Counted from the stretch's first letter, positions 24,190-32,740 are shown. The stretch is 64,000 bases of DNA from an uncultured Oscillospiraceae bacterium (GCA_934660965.1 CAKUIM010000002.1:62001-126000); one strand, 5' to 3'. The notes: generated from the letters alone by a model not told the origin. Translations and numbers: made by a program.

Positions 24190-25527
24190 TCATTCGGGAA
24201 AGTCGGGCTCGGGGTCGTAGGCGGTGACCATGCCGAACTCCAGCGCCTTTTGCCACAGCTCCCGGCGGAACCTGGGGTGAGCCACATTCACAAGCTCGCG
24301 CACCCGCTGGCGCACCGGCCGGCCCCGCAAATCGGCGATGCCGAACTCGGTGACCAGGTAGTCGAGGTTATTGCGGGACAGGGACACCACCGCGCCCGGC
24401 TCCAGCATGGGGACGATGGTGGACACCGTGCCGCCCCGCTTGGTGGCGTGGACGGCGATGATGGACCGGCCGTTCCTGGCGTGGATGGCGCCCTCCGCCG
24501 TGTCGTTCTGGCCGCCGCTGCCGCTGTAGTGGCGCGGGCCGATGGTCTCGGAGGACACCTGCCCGGTGAGGTCCACCTGCATGCAGGTGTTGATGGACAC
24601 CATGTTGTCGTTTCGGGCGATGATCTGGGGGTCGTTGAGGGTCTTGGCGTCCATCATGTACACGCAGGGGTTTTCCGTCATAAAGTCGTAGAGGTGGGCG
24701 TCGCCGTAGGCGAAGGCCGCCACGATCTTGCCGGGGAAGAGGGTCTTTTTCCGGCCCGTTACCACCCGCTTTTCCGCAAGCTCCACCACCGACGAGGAGA
24801 GCATCTCGGTGTGGATGCCCAGGTCCTTTTTCCCCGCGAGGGCCTTGGCCACCGAATTGGGGATGGCGCCGATGCCCAGCTGGATGGTGTCGCCGTCGCG
24901 GACGAGCTTTGCCACGTTCTCGCCCACCTGCATGTCCGTCTCGCTCAGGGGAATCTCTGGGAGCATGGGCAGCTTGGTATCCACCTCGTAGAGATAGTCG
25001 ATCTCGCTGATGTGGACCTCGTTGTCGCCGTAGACGTTGGGCAGGTTTGGGTTGACCTCCATGATGATGATATCGGCCCGCTCCATCATCTGCCGCTCAA
25101 AGGCCAGTGACAGGGGCAGGCGCACAAAGCCGTGGCGGTCCATGGGGGTGCAGCCGGAGATAAAGACGTTCACCCGCTCGTAGGGGAAGCGGCTGGTCAT
25201 GCCGTGGTAGTGCACCGGCGTGTAGGAGGTGATCTCCGGGGCCGCCTTCCGGTCCCCCGACATATAGAACCAGGGGTTGCTCTGGAACTTGCCGAAGCAG
25301 GACGGGTTGGTGAGGTACTGGAAGGGCGGGACGCGCTCGCTGCCGGTGTTGTAGATCTGCACCGGACGGGTGATGCGCGGGGCGATGGTGTGCAGCCGGG
25401 AGAAAAAGGTGGCCGGCTCCTGGGCCGCGCCGCCGGTGACAATCACGCCGCCGTCGGGCACAAAATCAAGGGCCTTTTCCGGCGCAATGGTCTTTTCCCG
25501 GTAAAGTCTTTGGTATTCTGTCTCCAT
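24190..25527 (-). CDS. acetyl-CoA hydrolase/CoA-transferase family protein (CoA-transferase 2)
   Basis: 445 residues, the same family as the gene at 13719-15023 but clearly diverged. The catalytic glutamate is E241 in DLGIHTEML; the CoA-loop reads RHYSGSGGQNDTAEGAIHARNGRS instead of the GGGFCFAYGA of its paralogue, so the acyl specificity should differ. CGGAGGAC precedes ATG. It lies directly downstream of the dehydrogenase gene (15 bases apart). Having two CoA-transferases beside two BKACEs fits recycling of CoA between acyl-CoA products and acetoacetate. Confidence 0.88.
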   Translation of the reverse strand: METEYQRLYREKTIAPEKALDFVPDGGVIVTGGAAQEPATFFSRLHTIAPRITRPVQIYNTGSERVPPFQYLTNPSCFGKFQSNPWFYMSGDRKAAPEITSYTPVHYHGMTSRFPYERVNVFISGCTPMDRHGFVRLPLSLAFERQMMERADIIIMEVNPNLPNVYGDNEVHISEIDYLYEVDTKLPMLPEIPLSETDMQVGENVAKLVRDGDTIQLGIGAIPNSVAKALAGKKDLGIHTEMLSSSVVELAEKRVVTGRKKTLFPGKIVAAFAYGDAHLYDFMTENPCVYMMDAKTLNDPQIIARNDNMVSINTCMQVDLTGQVSSETIGPRHYSGSGGQNDTAEGAIHARNGRSIIAVHATKRGGTVSTIVPMLEPGAVVSLSRNNLDYLVTEFGIADLRGRPVRQRVRELVNVAHPRFRRELWQKALEFGMVTAYDPEPDFPE

Positions 25528-25542
25528 GCAAGTCCTCCGGCC

Positions 25543-26502
25543 TTAAATCTTCTTGTGCATGTGGAGGATTTCAAGGAGCATGTTGTCCCGCACGCGGATG
25601 ATCTCCTCGTTTGTGCGGCCGAACTCCGCGGGCCGGTGGGCCATCTCCTCATTGACACCCTTCTGGGCAAAGTCGCTCCAGCCCTCGGGGAAGTGGGTCC
25701 AGGTGGCCATGTCGGCAAGCCAGGTCTCGGCGGAGTGGGACATGTGGTCGTGAGCGTGGCGGAAGCCGCCGGCACCGCCGGCCAGCTGGTTGACCATGTT
25801 GGGGCCCATGATGGCCCAGCGCAGGCCGGGGCCGAAGCACACGGCCTTGTCCACATCCTCAATGGAGCACACGCCGCGGTGCACAAGGTCGCAGGCCTCT
25901 CGGGACAGGGCAATCTGCAGGCGGTTGGCGATGAAGCCCAGGGTCTCCTTGTGGAGGACGATGGGCTCCTTGCCCATCTGGATATAGAAAGTCTTGGCAG
26001 CCTCTACCGCTTCGTCGCTGGTCTGCTCGCCCTTGGTGATCTCCACCAGGGGGATGAGCAGGGGCGGGTTATAGGGGTGGCCGCCAACGCAGCGCTCGGG
26101 GTGGACGGAGGCCTTGGCAATCTCGGTGATGAGCAGGCCGGAGGTGCTGCTGGCATAGATGGCGTCCGCCGGGGCGGAGCGGTCCACCTCTTCCATGATG
26201 GTTCGCTTGACCTCGTAGTTCTCCGGGCCGGACTCCTGGATGAAGCCAGCACCGGTCACTGCGGCGGCAAGGTCGGTGGTGTAGGTGATGCGCTCCATGG
26301 CGCGCTCCACGTCCTCCTGGGCCAGGTAGCCCTTCTCCGCCAGGAAGGACAGATCCCGGCGGATGCGGCGCTGGGCGTCGGTGAGAAATTCGTCCTTGAT
26401 GTCGTAAAGCCGCACCTGGCAGCCCTGCTTGGCAAAGCAGGCGGCCCAGCTGGCGCCGATGACGCCGGCGCCCAGGCACGCGACCGTATCAATTTTCTTC
26501 AT
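25543..26502 (-). CDS. 3-hydroxy acid dehydrogenase, L-carnitine/gulonate dehydrogenase type
   Basis: 319 residues. Rossmann motif LGAGVIGASWA at 10-20, an acidic residue for NAD at the end of strand 2 (YDIKD), catalytic H142 and E154 in GHPYNPPLLIPLVEI. This GHPYNPP form is the mark of the lambda-crystallin branch (carnitine and L-gulonate 3-dehydrogenases), which acts on free 3-hydroxy acids rather than CoA esters such as those used by GLHFFNP enzymes. It would make the beta-keto acid that a BKACE cleaves. AAAAGGAGAAAAC precedes ATG. Substrate unknown. Confidence 0.88.
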   Translation of the reverse strand: MKKIDTVACLGAGVIGASWAACFAKQGCQVRLYDIKDEFLTDAQRRIRRDLSFLAEKGYLAQEDVERAMERITYTTDLAAAVTGAGFIQESGPENYEVKRTIMEEVDRSAPADAIYASSTSGLLITEIAKASVHPERCVGGHPYNPPLLIPLVEITKGEQTSDEAVEAAKTFYIQMGKEPIVLHKETLGFIANRLQIALSREACDLVHRGVCSIEDVDKAVCFGPGLRWAIMGPNMVNQLAGGAGGFRHAHDHMSHSAETWLADMATWTHFPEGWSDFAQKGVNEEMAHRPAEFGRTNEEIIRVRDNMLLEILHMHKKI

Positions 26503-26523
26503 GAGAGTTTTCTCCTTTTCAGA

Positions 26524-27567
26524 TCAGCGCTTGGTGCAGGACTGCTCCAGGGAGTCCAGCGCGGCGAAGAACCGCAGGCCCTCCTCCATGGGCATGACCG
26601 TGCGGAAGCGCTCGGCTGCCTTGACGCAGGCCACCACCATGTCGCTGTAGGGGGTGGGCACGCCCACCTCCCGGCCGGTGTCGCACACCTTGCCGTCGAT
26701 GGCGTCGATTTCGGTGGCGCGGCCCTTCTCCAGATCCTGAAGCATGCTGGCCTTCAGGCGGCGGTGAGGCGCCCAGAGGGTGCGGATGGTCTCCATATTG
26801 CCAGGGATGTCGGCGGGGTCGTTGATTTCCAGCTTCTCCATGTCATGGCCATCGAGCAGCTCCATATGGTAGCCGCGGCCATGACAGCACTTGATGGCCT
26901 CGGAGAAGATGTGGGCAGCGGCGCGCAGGGCCACCTCGTTGTCCATCACGTCGCCGTAGGTGCAGCCCAGGGCGGCGGACATGCCGCTCATGGCGGCGTT
27001 GATCATGACCTTCAGCCAGCGCTCGCCCATCAGGTTCTCGGAGATGTTGCACACGCCGGCCTGGCCCAGGAACTTCTGGACCTCCAGCAGCCGCGGGGTG
27101 ATCTTGCCGCTGGGCTCACCGATGACGAAGAGCACCTTGTCCATGGCCTCGGAGGTGCACTCCACAACGCCGGGGGCCTTCCAGGTTGCGCCGAAGCAGA
27201 CGATGCCGCCCATGGTACGCTCCCAGCCCACGTACTGGGCCACGGTCTCCTCGGGGATGCCGTTTTGCAGGGTGCACACCACGCTCTCGGGGCCAAGGTG
27301 GGGCAGCAGGCTCTCCAGGGCCTCCTTGCTGGCCGTCTGCTTGCACAGCAGAACCACCAAATCGTAAATACCGGTCATCTGCTCCGGGGTGAGGGCGGTG
27401 GCGGGAACATTGAAGTCCAGAGTACCGGTGACGGTGGCGCCCTTCTCGTTGAGGGCGATGACGTTCCCCTCAAAGGAATCGATCAGATCCACCTGACCGC
27501 CGTTCTTTGCAATCAAAGCCCCAGTCGTCATCCCGATGGAGCCGGCTCCTAAAATTGCGGCGCGCAT
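26524..27567 (-). CDS. ketopantoate reductase (PanE/ApbA) family dehydrogenase
   Basis: 347 residues, first gene of the sigma-54 operon. Start 27567 (MRAAILGAGSIGMTTGALIA) has an ACAGGAGG site. GxGxxG is at residues 7-12; the middle helix has NAAMSGMSAALGCTYGD, and the C-terminal ApbA_C region ends RFRTVMPMEEGLRFFAALD. At 347 residues it is longer than most biosynthetic PanE enzymes (about 300). No other pantothenate genes are nearby, so it more likely oxidises or reduces a 2-hydroxy/2-keto or 3-hydroxy acid of this pathway. Confidence 0.85.
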   Translation of the reverse strand: MRAAILGAGSIGMTTGALIAKNGGQVDLIDSFEGNVIALNEKGATVTGTLDFNVPATALTPEQMTGIYDLVVLLCKQTASKEALESLLPHLGPESVVCTLQNGIPEETVAQYVGWERTMGGIVCFGATWKAPGVVECTSEAMDKVLFVIGEPSGKITPRLLEVQKFLGQAGVCNISENLMGERWLKVMINAAMSGMSAALGCTYGDVMDNEVALRAAAHIFSEAIKCCHGRGYHMELLDGHDMEKLEINDPADIPGNMETIRTLWAPHRRLKASMLQDLEKGRATEIDAIDGKVCDTGREVGVPTPYSDMVVACVKAAERFRTVMPMEEGLRFFAALDSLEQSCTKR

Positions 27568-27610
27568 TGTGCAAGACCTCCTGTGTAAATTTATTGACGC
27601 AACTGTATAT

Positions 27611-27626
27611 TGCAAGCTGTATGCCA
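27611..27626 (-). promoter_or_regulatory. sigma-54 promoter P1
   Basis: Minus strand TGGCATACAGCTTGCA: exact match to TGGCAYRNNNNTTGCW. Transcription would start about 30 bases before the PanE-like start codon. Confidence 0.88.
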
Positions 27627-27678
27627 ACTTGCCGCCCACATGATTTCGCCCTTTTTTGACCCTTGCGCCGCAAAAACT

Positions 27679-27720
27679 GTTGTGTTTTCACAACGTGTGT
27701 TGTGTTACTCCCACACAACA
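27679..27720. promoter_or_regulatory. paired palindromic activator sites for P1
   Basis: Two inverted repeats with centres about 22 bases apart: GTTGTG-TTTT-CACAAC (27679-27694) and TGTTGTGT-N7-ACACAACA (27698-27720). They lie 53-94 bases upstream of P1, a usual place for enhancer-binding proteins. Confidence 0.7.
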
Positions 27721-27843
27721 ACTTTTCGGCTTTTATTTGTTCGTTTTTTCACAAACGAACATCCGAGTCGCAGGGGCGCCGCTTCACATTTCCCACCCCT
27801 CCGTGAGGGGATTCTGAAATTTTTGTGGTCATAACAATGCTAT

Positions 27844-27859
27844 TGCAAGTTATATGCCA
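27844..27859 (-). promoter_or_regulatory. sigma-54 promoter P2
   Basis: Minus strand TGGCATATAACTTGCA, again an exact consensus match. It lies 233 bases upstream of P1, in the same direction; the flanking AACTT is shared by both copies. Confidence 0.85.
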
Positions 27860-27919
27860 ACTTATTTTTGTGTATTTTTCGCCATAGTTCACATTTTCTC
27901 CTTGCTTTTTCCAGAATTG

Positions 27920-27965
27920 TGTGGTATCCTCCCCACAGGTGTGGTGTTTTTTACACACAACACCT
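27920..27965. promoter_or_regulatory. paired palindromic activator sites for P2
   Basis: TGTGG-N8-CCACA (27920-27937) and a longer imperfect palindrome with 13-base arms (27937-27965, left arm AGGTGTGGTGTTT). Centres are about 22 bases apart and 61-106 bases upstream of P2, matching the layout at P1. They also lie in the 5' region of the activator gene, so they may regulate it. Confidence 0.6.
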
Positions 27966-28021
27966 GCATTGGTGAATTTCCCCTCACTTTTTGTCAGATA
28001 CAGCAAAAGGAGGTTCCCGCC

Positions 28022-29431
28022 ATGGACGATTTTATGACCCAGCTGGAGCATGATCCCAAGTTCGCCGCCTACGCCCGGGCCGTATTTGAGTCGCTGCCCT
28101 ACTTCATCGCCATCGATGAAAACGAGCGGGTGGTATACATCAATAAGGAATATGCGGACGCCTTCGGCATGCCCCAGGAAGAAATCATCGGCAGAAAGAT
28201 TACAGACGCCATCCCCTGGTCGGAGCTGCCCAAGGTGGTCAAGTCCCAGGCGCCCCGGACCAGCTGCGTGCGCATCTACTATCCCGACCGGGGCTTTGCC
28301 CTGGAGTCCAATAACGTGTGCAGCCGGGTGCCTGTGTGGAAGGCGGGCGAGATCGCCGGGGCCGTGGGTGTGACCACCTTCACAAGCTTCAACCAGCTCT
28401 TTGAGACCGCCGAGGAGGCCCGCCAGATGCAGAGCAGCGGCAAGGTTACCTCCGTCGCCCGCGTCAGCGCCCGCCTTATCGGCCAGTCCCCCGCCATGAT
28501 GGAGCTGCGCCGCACCATCGAGCGGGTGGCAAATTCCGACATCTCCGTGTGCATCACCGGCGAGACGGGCACCGGCAAGGAGCTCATCGCCGACGCCATC
28601 CACCGCCTCTCCCCCCGGCGGGACGGCCCCCTTGTAAAGATTAACTGCGCCTCCATCCCCAAGGAGCTGCTGGAATCGGAGCTGTTCGGCTACGTTCCCG
28701 GCGCCTTCACCGGCGCCAGCCGCCAGGGGCAGACGGGCAAATTCGTCCAGGCCAACGGCGGCACCATCCTGCTCGACGAGATCGCCGAGATGTCGCTGGA
28801 GCTCCAGTCCAAGCTGCTGCGGGTCCTGCAGGACCGGCAGGTGGAGCCGGTGGGCGGCAGCCACCCCATCAGCCTGAACATCCGGGTGCTCAGCAGCACC
28901 AACCGCAACCTGTGGGAGCTGGTGGACGAAGGAAAATTCCGCCGGGACCTCTTCTACCGCCTCAACTCCATGGAGATTTCCGCCCCGCCCCTACGCGCCC
29001 GGCTGGACGACCTGCCCCTGCTGTGCCCCCACTTCATCGCCGCCAGCAACCTCTCCAACAACACAAACGTCCTGGACATCCGCGCCGACGCCTACGACCT
29101 GCTGCGCAGCTACCCCTGGCCGGGCAACGTCCGGGAGCTTCAGCACGCCATCGACCGGGCCTGCGTTCTGCGCCGCTCCGGGGTGCTCACCGGCAGCGAC
29201 TTCAAGTTTCTCCTCTCCCGCATGGCCCAGGGCACCGGCGCCACGCTGCCCGGCGACCCGGACCACCCCGCCCAGCTGCGCCAGAGCCGGGAGCAGGCGG
29301 AGAAGGAGGCCATCCTGGCCGCCCTCATCAACGCCAAGGGCAACAAAAGCGCCGCCGCCCGGGCCCTGGGCATCGACCGCACGGCCCTCTACGCCAAAAT
29401 TAAGCGTTATCAAATCCATGTGACGGTCTGA
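28022..29431 (+). CDS. sigma-54-dependent Fis-family activator with PAS domain
   Basis: 469 residues. A PAS domain spans about 20-110 (YFIAIDENERVVYINKEYADAFGMPQEEIIGRKI). The AAA+ domain has Walker A GETGTGKE at 180-187, the sigma-54 contact loop GAFTGA at 227-232 and Walker B ILLDEI. The C-terminal Fis helix-turn-helix reads NKSAAARALGIDRTALYAKIKRY. AAAAGGAGG precedes ATG 28022. It lies divergent from the 13-gene operon whose two promoters are sigma-54 type, so it is almost surely the activator, with the PAS domain sensing the substrate or an acyl product. Confidence 0.95.
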   Translation: MDDFMTQLEHDPKFAAYARAVFESLPYFIAIDENERVVYINKEYADAFGMPQEEIIGRKITDAIPWSELPKVVKSQAPRTSCVRIYYPDRGFALESNNVCSRVPVWKAGEIAGAVGVTTFTSFNQLFETAEEARQMQSSGKVTSVARVSARLIGQSPAMMELRRTIERVANSDISVCITGETGTGKELIADAIHRLSPRRDGPLVKINCASIPKELLESELFGYVPGAFTGASRQGQTGKFVQANGGTILLDEIAEMSLELQSKLLRVLQDRQVEPVGGSHPISLNIRVLSSTNRNLWELVDEGKFRRDLFYRLNSMEISAPPLRARLDDLPLLCPHFIAASNLSNNTNVLDIRADAYDLLRSYPWPGNVRELQHAIDRACVLRRSGVLTGSDFKFLLSRMAQGTGATLPGDPDHPAQLRQSREQAEKEAILAALINAKGNKSAAARALGIDRTALYAKIKRYQIHVTV

Positions 29432-29586
29432 ACGGCCCCTTTTCCCGGTTTTTTCGCACAAAGACGGAAAAAATCCCTATTTTCTCTTTTCAAATACGTT
29501 TTTTTATATTATGATAAGCAATGCTGCTGTCCCGCCCCGCGGCCCGGCGGCAGAAAATCTGAACAGAATTTCCGAGGTGTTGCTCA

Positions 29587-30786
29587 ATGGATCGGATGGT
29601 CGGTACCGTTTCTCGGGGAATCCGCGCCCCCATTATCCGCAGCGGAGATGACCTCTCCCAGATCGTTCCGGCGTGCATACTGGATGCCGCCGGCCAGAGC
29701 CGGGACGGCTTTGAGATCAGAGACCAGGACATCGTTGCCATGACCGAGGCCATTGTGGCCCGGGCCCAGGGCAACTATGCCGGCGTAGACGACATTGCCG
29801 CCGACGTGCGCGCCAAGCTCGGCGGCGAAACCATCGGCGTCATCTTCCCCATTCTCAGCCGCAACCGCTTTGCCATCTGCCTGCGGGGCATCGCCAGGGG
29901 CGCAAAAAAGGTGGTGCTGATGCTCTCCTACCCCTCCGACGAGGTGGGCAACCACCTCATCGACCTGGACGTGCTGGATGAGAAGGGCGTTGACCCCTAC
30001 AAGGACGTGCTCACCCTGGAGCAGTACCGCGCCCTCTTCGGCAGCCCCCTCCACCCCTTCACCGGTATCGACTATGTGGACTACTACGCCCAGCTTATCC
30101 GGGAGAGCGGCGCCGAGGTGGACATCATCTTCGCCAACGACTGCCGGGCTATCCTGCCCTACACCAAAAATGTGCTCCACTGCGACATCCACACCCGCCG
30201 CCGCACCAGCCGCCTCTTGAAGGCCGCCGGGGCCGAGCGGGTGGCCGGCCTTGACGAGCTGATGACCGCAAGCGTCAACGGCAGCGGCTACAACGAGAAG
30301 TACGGCCTGCTGGGCTCCAACAAGTCCACCGAGGACACGGTCAAGCTCTTCCCCCGGGACTGCCAGGAGCTGGTGGACAGCATCCAGGAAAAGCTGCTGG
30401 AGGCTACCGGCAAGCATGTGGAGGTCATGGTCTACGGCGACGGCGCCTTCAAGGACCCCATCGGCAAGATCTGGGAGCTGGCCGACCCCGTGGTCTCCCC
30501 GGCCTACACCGCGGGGCTGGAGGGCACCCCCAATGAGCTCAAGCTCAAGTACCTGGCCGACAACGACTTTGCCGCCCTCTCCGGCAAGGCCCTGCAGGAC
30601 GCCATCCGCGGCGAGATCCGCAAGAAGGACGGCAGCCTTGTGGGCAGCATGTCCTCCCAGGGCACCACGCCCCGGCGGCTGACCGACCTCATTGGCTCGC
30701 TGTGCGACCTGACCTCCGGCAGCGGCGACAAGGGCACGCCCATCGTCTATATCCAGGGCTATTTTGATAACTACACCACCGAGTAA
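29587..30786 (+). CDS. CofE-like F420-0:gamma-glutamyl ligase family protein
   Basis: 399 residues. The N-terminal part (VGTVSRGIRAPIIRSGDD, IVAMTEAIVARAQGNYA) and the middle (VIFPILSRNRFAICLRGIA) match the F420-0:glutamate ligase family found widely in Clostridia; the C-terminal half (HVEVMVYGDGAFKDPIGKIWELADP) carries the acidic metal-binding residues. No other F420 gene is in the window and most Clostridia lack F420, so the true substrate is probably another acid joined to an amino acid. Its own region upstream is 155 bases long; a TATGAT box near 29511 could be its -10. Transcribed alone. Confidence 0.82.
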   Translation: MDRMVGTVSRGIRAPIIRSGDDLSQIVPACILDAAGQSRDGFEIRDQDIVAMTEAIVARAQGNYAGVDDIAADVRAKLGGETIGVIFPILSRNRFAICLRGIARGAKKVVLMLSYPSDEVGNHLIDLDVLDEKGVDPYKDVLTLEQYRALFGSPLHPFTGIDYVDYYAQLIRESGAEVDIIFANDCRAILPYTKNVLHCDIHTRRRTSRLLKAAGAERVAGLDELMTASVNGSGYNEKYGLLGSNKSTEDTVKLFPRDCQELVDSIQEKLLEATGKHVEVMVYGDGAFKDPIGKIWELADPVVSPAYTAGLEGTPNELKLKYLADNDFAALSGKALQDAIRGEIRKKDGSLVGSMSSQGTTPRRLTDLIGSLCDLTSGSGDKGTPIVYIQGYFDNYTTE

Positions 30787-30826
30787 GCCCCCTTCCGGGG
30801 CACCATGTGGTGCGCTGCGTTCGCAA

Positions 30827-30862
30827 AAGGGAGCAGGCTCGCCGCCTGCTCCCTTCTACTTT
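30827..30862 (+). terminator. terminator after the CofE-like gene
   Basis: Perfect 12-base-pair stem AAGGGAGCAGGC/GCCTGCTCCCTT, 5-base loop, followed by CTACTTTTC. Confidence 0.7.
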
Positions 30863-30886
30863 TCAGAAAAAGGAGGATGCGCCCCT

Positions 30887-32740
30887 ATGGGCAAGCTCCG
30901 TTCCCTGTTCCTCTTCCAGCGCCGGCCGGAGGCGGGCCTGTCCCCGGCAAAGCGGCGGCTTTTCTGGCTGTGGAATGCTTTTGTGCTGCTTGCAGCCGCC
31001 GTGGGCGTGACCCTTGTGATGCTGCTGCTGGCCCCGGGCAGCTATACCCTGCGCATTTTTCTCGGGTATCTGCGCCACCCCCAGCTCTTCCTGCTGAACT
31101 TCGCGCCGGTGGCCCTTCTGATGCTGCTGGGCTATGCCGTCACCGGCCGGAGCTGGGCGGCCTACCTCTTCGGGGCGGTGCCTGCCCTGCTGCTGGCCTT
31201 CGGAAACTACTATAAGATGGTGTTCCGCAACGACCCGGTGCTCTTTGCCGACCTGCTCATCCTGGGCGAGGCGGGCAAGATGGCCGGGCAGTACCGGCTC
31301 TTCCTCAACGCCCGGCTCATTGCGGTGCTCCTGTGCGCGCTGCTGGGCCTCCTGTTCCTCATTTTCTTTGTGCGGGGCGTCCCCCGGGGGCGCGCGCGGC
31401 TCATCGTCCTGGCCGCCGCAGTGCTGCTCACCGCCGCCGGGGCAAAGCCCTATCTGAGCGAGGGGCTCTACAATGCCACCGCCGTCAACCTGGACCTTCT
31501 AAGCCCCTGGGCCGCCACCCACCAGTACGTCTCCCGGGGGAGCTTCTACCCCTTCCTCTACTCCATTCACGACGCCTTCCCCACCCCGCCGGAGGGGTAC
31601 AGCGCCGCCGACGCCCAGGCAGAGCTGGCCCAGTACCCCGACGCCGACATCCCGGAGGGGCAGAAGGTGCATTTTGTGGGCATCATGCTGGAGGCCTTTG
31701 CCGACTTTACAAGGCTCGGCGGCATCGAGTACGCTCAGGACGCCTACGCCCTCTACCACGCCCTGGAGGCGGAGAGCTACACCGGAAACCTGGTGACCAA
31801 CATCTTCGCCGGCGGCACGGTGAACACCGAGCGCGCCTTCCTCACCGGCCTTTCCACCCAGTATAACTACCGCCGCGCCACCCCGTCCTACCCCTGGTAT
31901 TTCAAGAGCCAGGGCTATGAGACCTCCGGCGACCACCCCTGCTACAACTGGTTCTACAACCGGGAGAACATCAATTCCTATCTGGGCTTTGAGTCCTACC
32001 GGTTCGTGGAAAACTACTATGGGGAGCTCACCGGCGGCGCGGTGGGCATGGACAAGGTCTTTTTCCCGGAGCTCACCGCTGACCTGCTTGAGCGGCTGGG
32101 CTCGGGCACGCCGCAGTTCTCCTTCTCCGTGTCCTACCAGGGCCACGGCCCCTATGAGAGCGACCGCTGCTGGTGGGGCGAGGTGGACGACTTTGTGGTC
32201 AACCACGACCTGGACGAGGGCAGCCGCACCATTTTGGCAAACTATCTCGGCTCGGTGATGGACACCCAGGCCCACCTCGCCGCGCTGGTGGACACCCTGC
32301 GGGCCTTGGACGAGCCGGTGGTGCTCATCGTGTTCGGCGACCACATGCCCTGGCTTGGCAACGCCAACAGCGTCTATGAGGCCCTGGGCGTCAACCTTGA
32401 CCAGTCCACCCGGGAGGGCTTTTATAACTACTGGTCCACCCGGTATCTCATCTGGGCAAATGACGCGGCCAAGGCCGTGCTGCCCTTCGACTTTACCGGC
32501 GACGGCCCCGACCTGTCCCCCTGCTTTCTGATGGGGCACCTCTTCGACCGCCTCGGCTGGCCGGGGGACAGCTTCACCCAGGCCACCCGGGCCGTGCGGG
32601 AGCGGGTGAGCGTCATCCAGGACAGCGGGCGGTATGTGGAGGACGGCGTCCTCACCGATGCCCTCTCCCCCGCCGGGGCGGAGCTGGTGGCGGACTACCG
32701 CCGCCTTGCCTACTGCCGCAGCACCCGGGGCATAGAATAA
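30887..32740 (+). CDS. LtaS-like sulfatase-domain membrane protein
   Basis: 617 residues from the ATG at 30887 (MGKLRSLFLF), which has AAAAAGGAGG; the frame is open upstream. About five N-terminal membrane helices (AFVLLAAAVGVTLVMLLLAP, LIAVLLCALLGLLFLIFFV and others) precede an external sulfatase-fold domain. Likely active-site parts are GIMLEAF, the catalytic threonine in GTVNTERAFLTG, HGPYESD and VFGDHMPWLG. The family transfers glycerol phosphate from phosphatidylglycerol to build teichoic-type polymers or to decorate glycolipids. It is transcribed after a terminator, with no cell-wall neighbours, so its polymer is undefined. Confidence 0.87.
   Translation: MGKLRSLFLFQRRPEAGLSPAKRRLFWLWNAFVLLAAAVGVTLVMLLLAPGSYTLRIFLGYLRHPQLFLLNFAPVALLMLLGYAVTGRSWAAYLFGAVPALLLAFGNYYKMVFRNDPVLFADLLILGEAGKMAGQYRLFLNARLIAVLLCALLGLLFLIFFVRGVPRGRARLIVLAAAVLLTAAGAKPYLSEGLYNATAVNLDLLSPWAATHQYVSRGSFYPFLYSIHDAFPTPPEGYSAADAQAELAQYPDADIPEGQKVHFVGIMLEAFADFTRLGGIEYAQDAYALYHALEAESYTGNLVTNIFAGGTVNTERAFLTGLSTQYNYRRATPSYPWYFKSQGYETSGDHPCYNWFYNRENINSYLGFESYRFVENYYGELTGGAVGMDKVFFPELTADLLERLGSGTPQFSFSVSYQGHGPYESDRCWWGEVDDFVVNHDLDEGSRTILANYLGSVMDTQAHLAALVDTLRALDEPVVLIVFGDHMPWLGNANSVYEALGVNLDQSTREGFYNYWSTRYLIWANDAAKAVLPFDFTGDGPDLSPCFLMGHLFDRLGWPGDSFTQATRAVRERVSVIQDSGRYVEDGVLTDALSPAGAELVADYRRLAYCRSTRGIE

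Noticed and set aside
26524..27567. Biosynthetic ketopantoate reductase (panE) for pantothenate
   Set aside because: No other pantothenate gene is near and it is the first gene of a sigma-54 catabolic operon; only the family was called.
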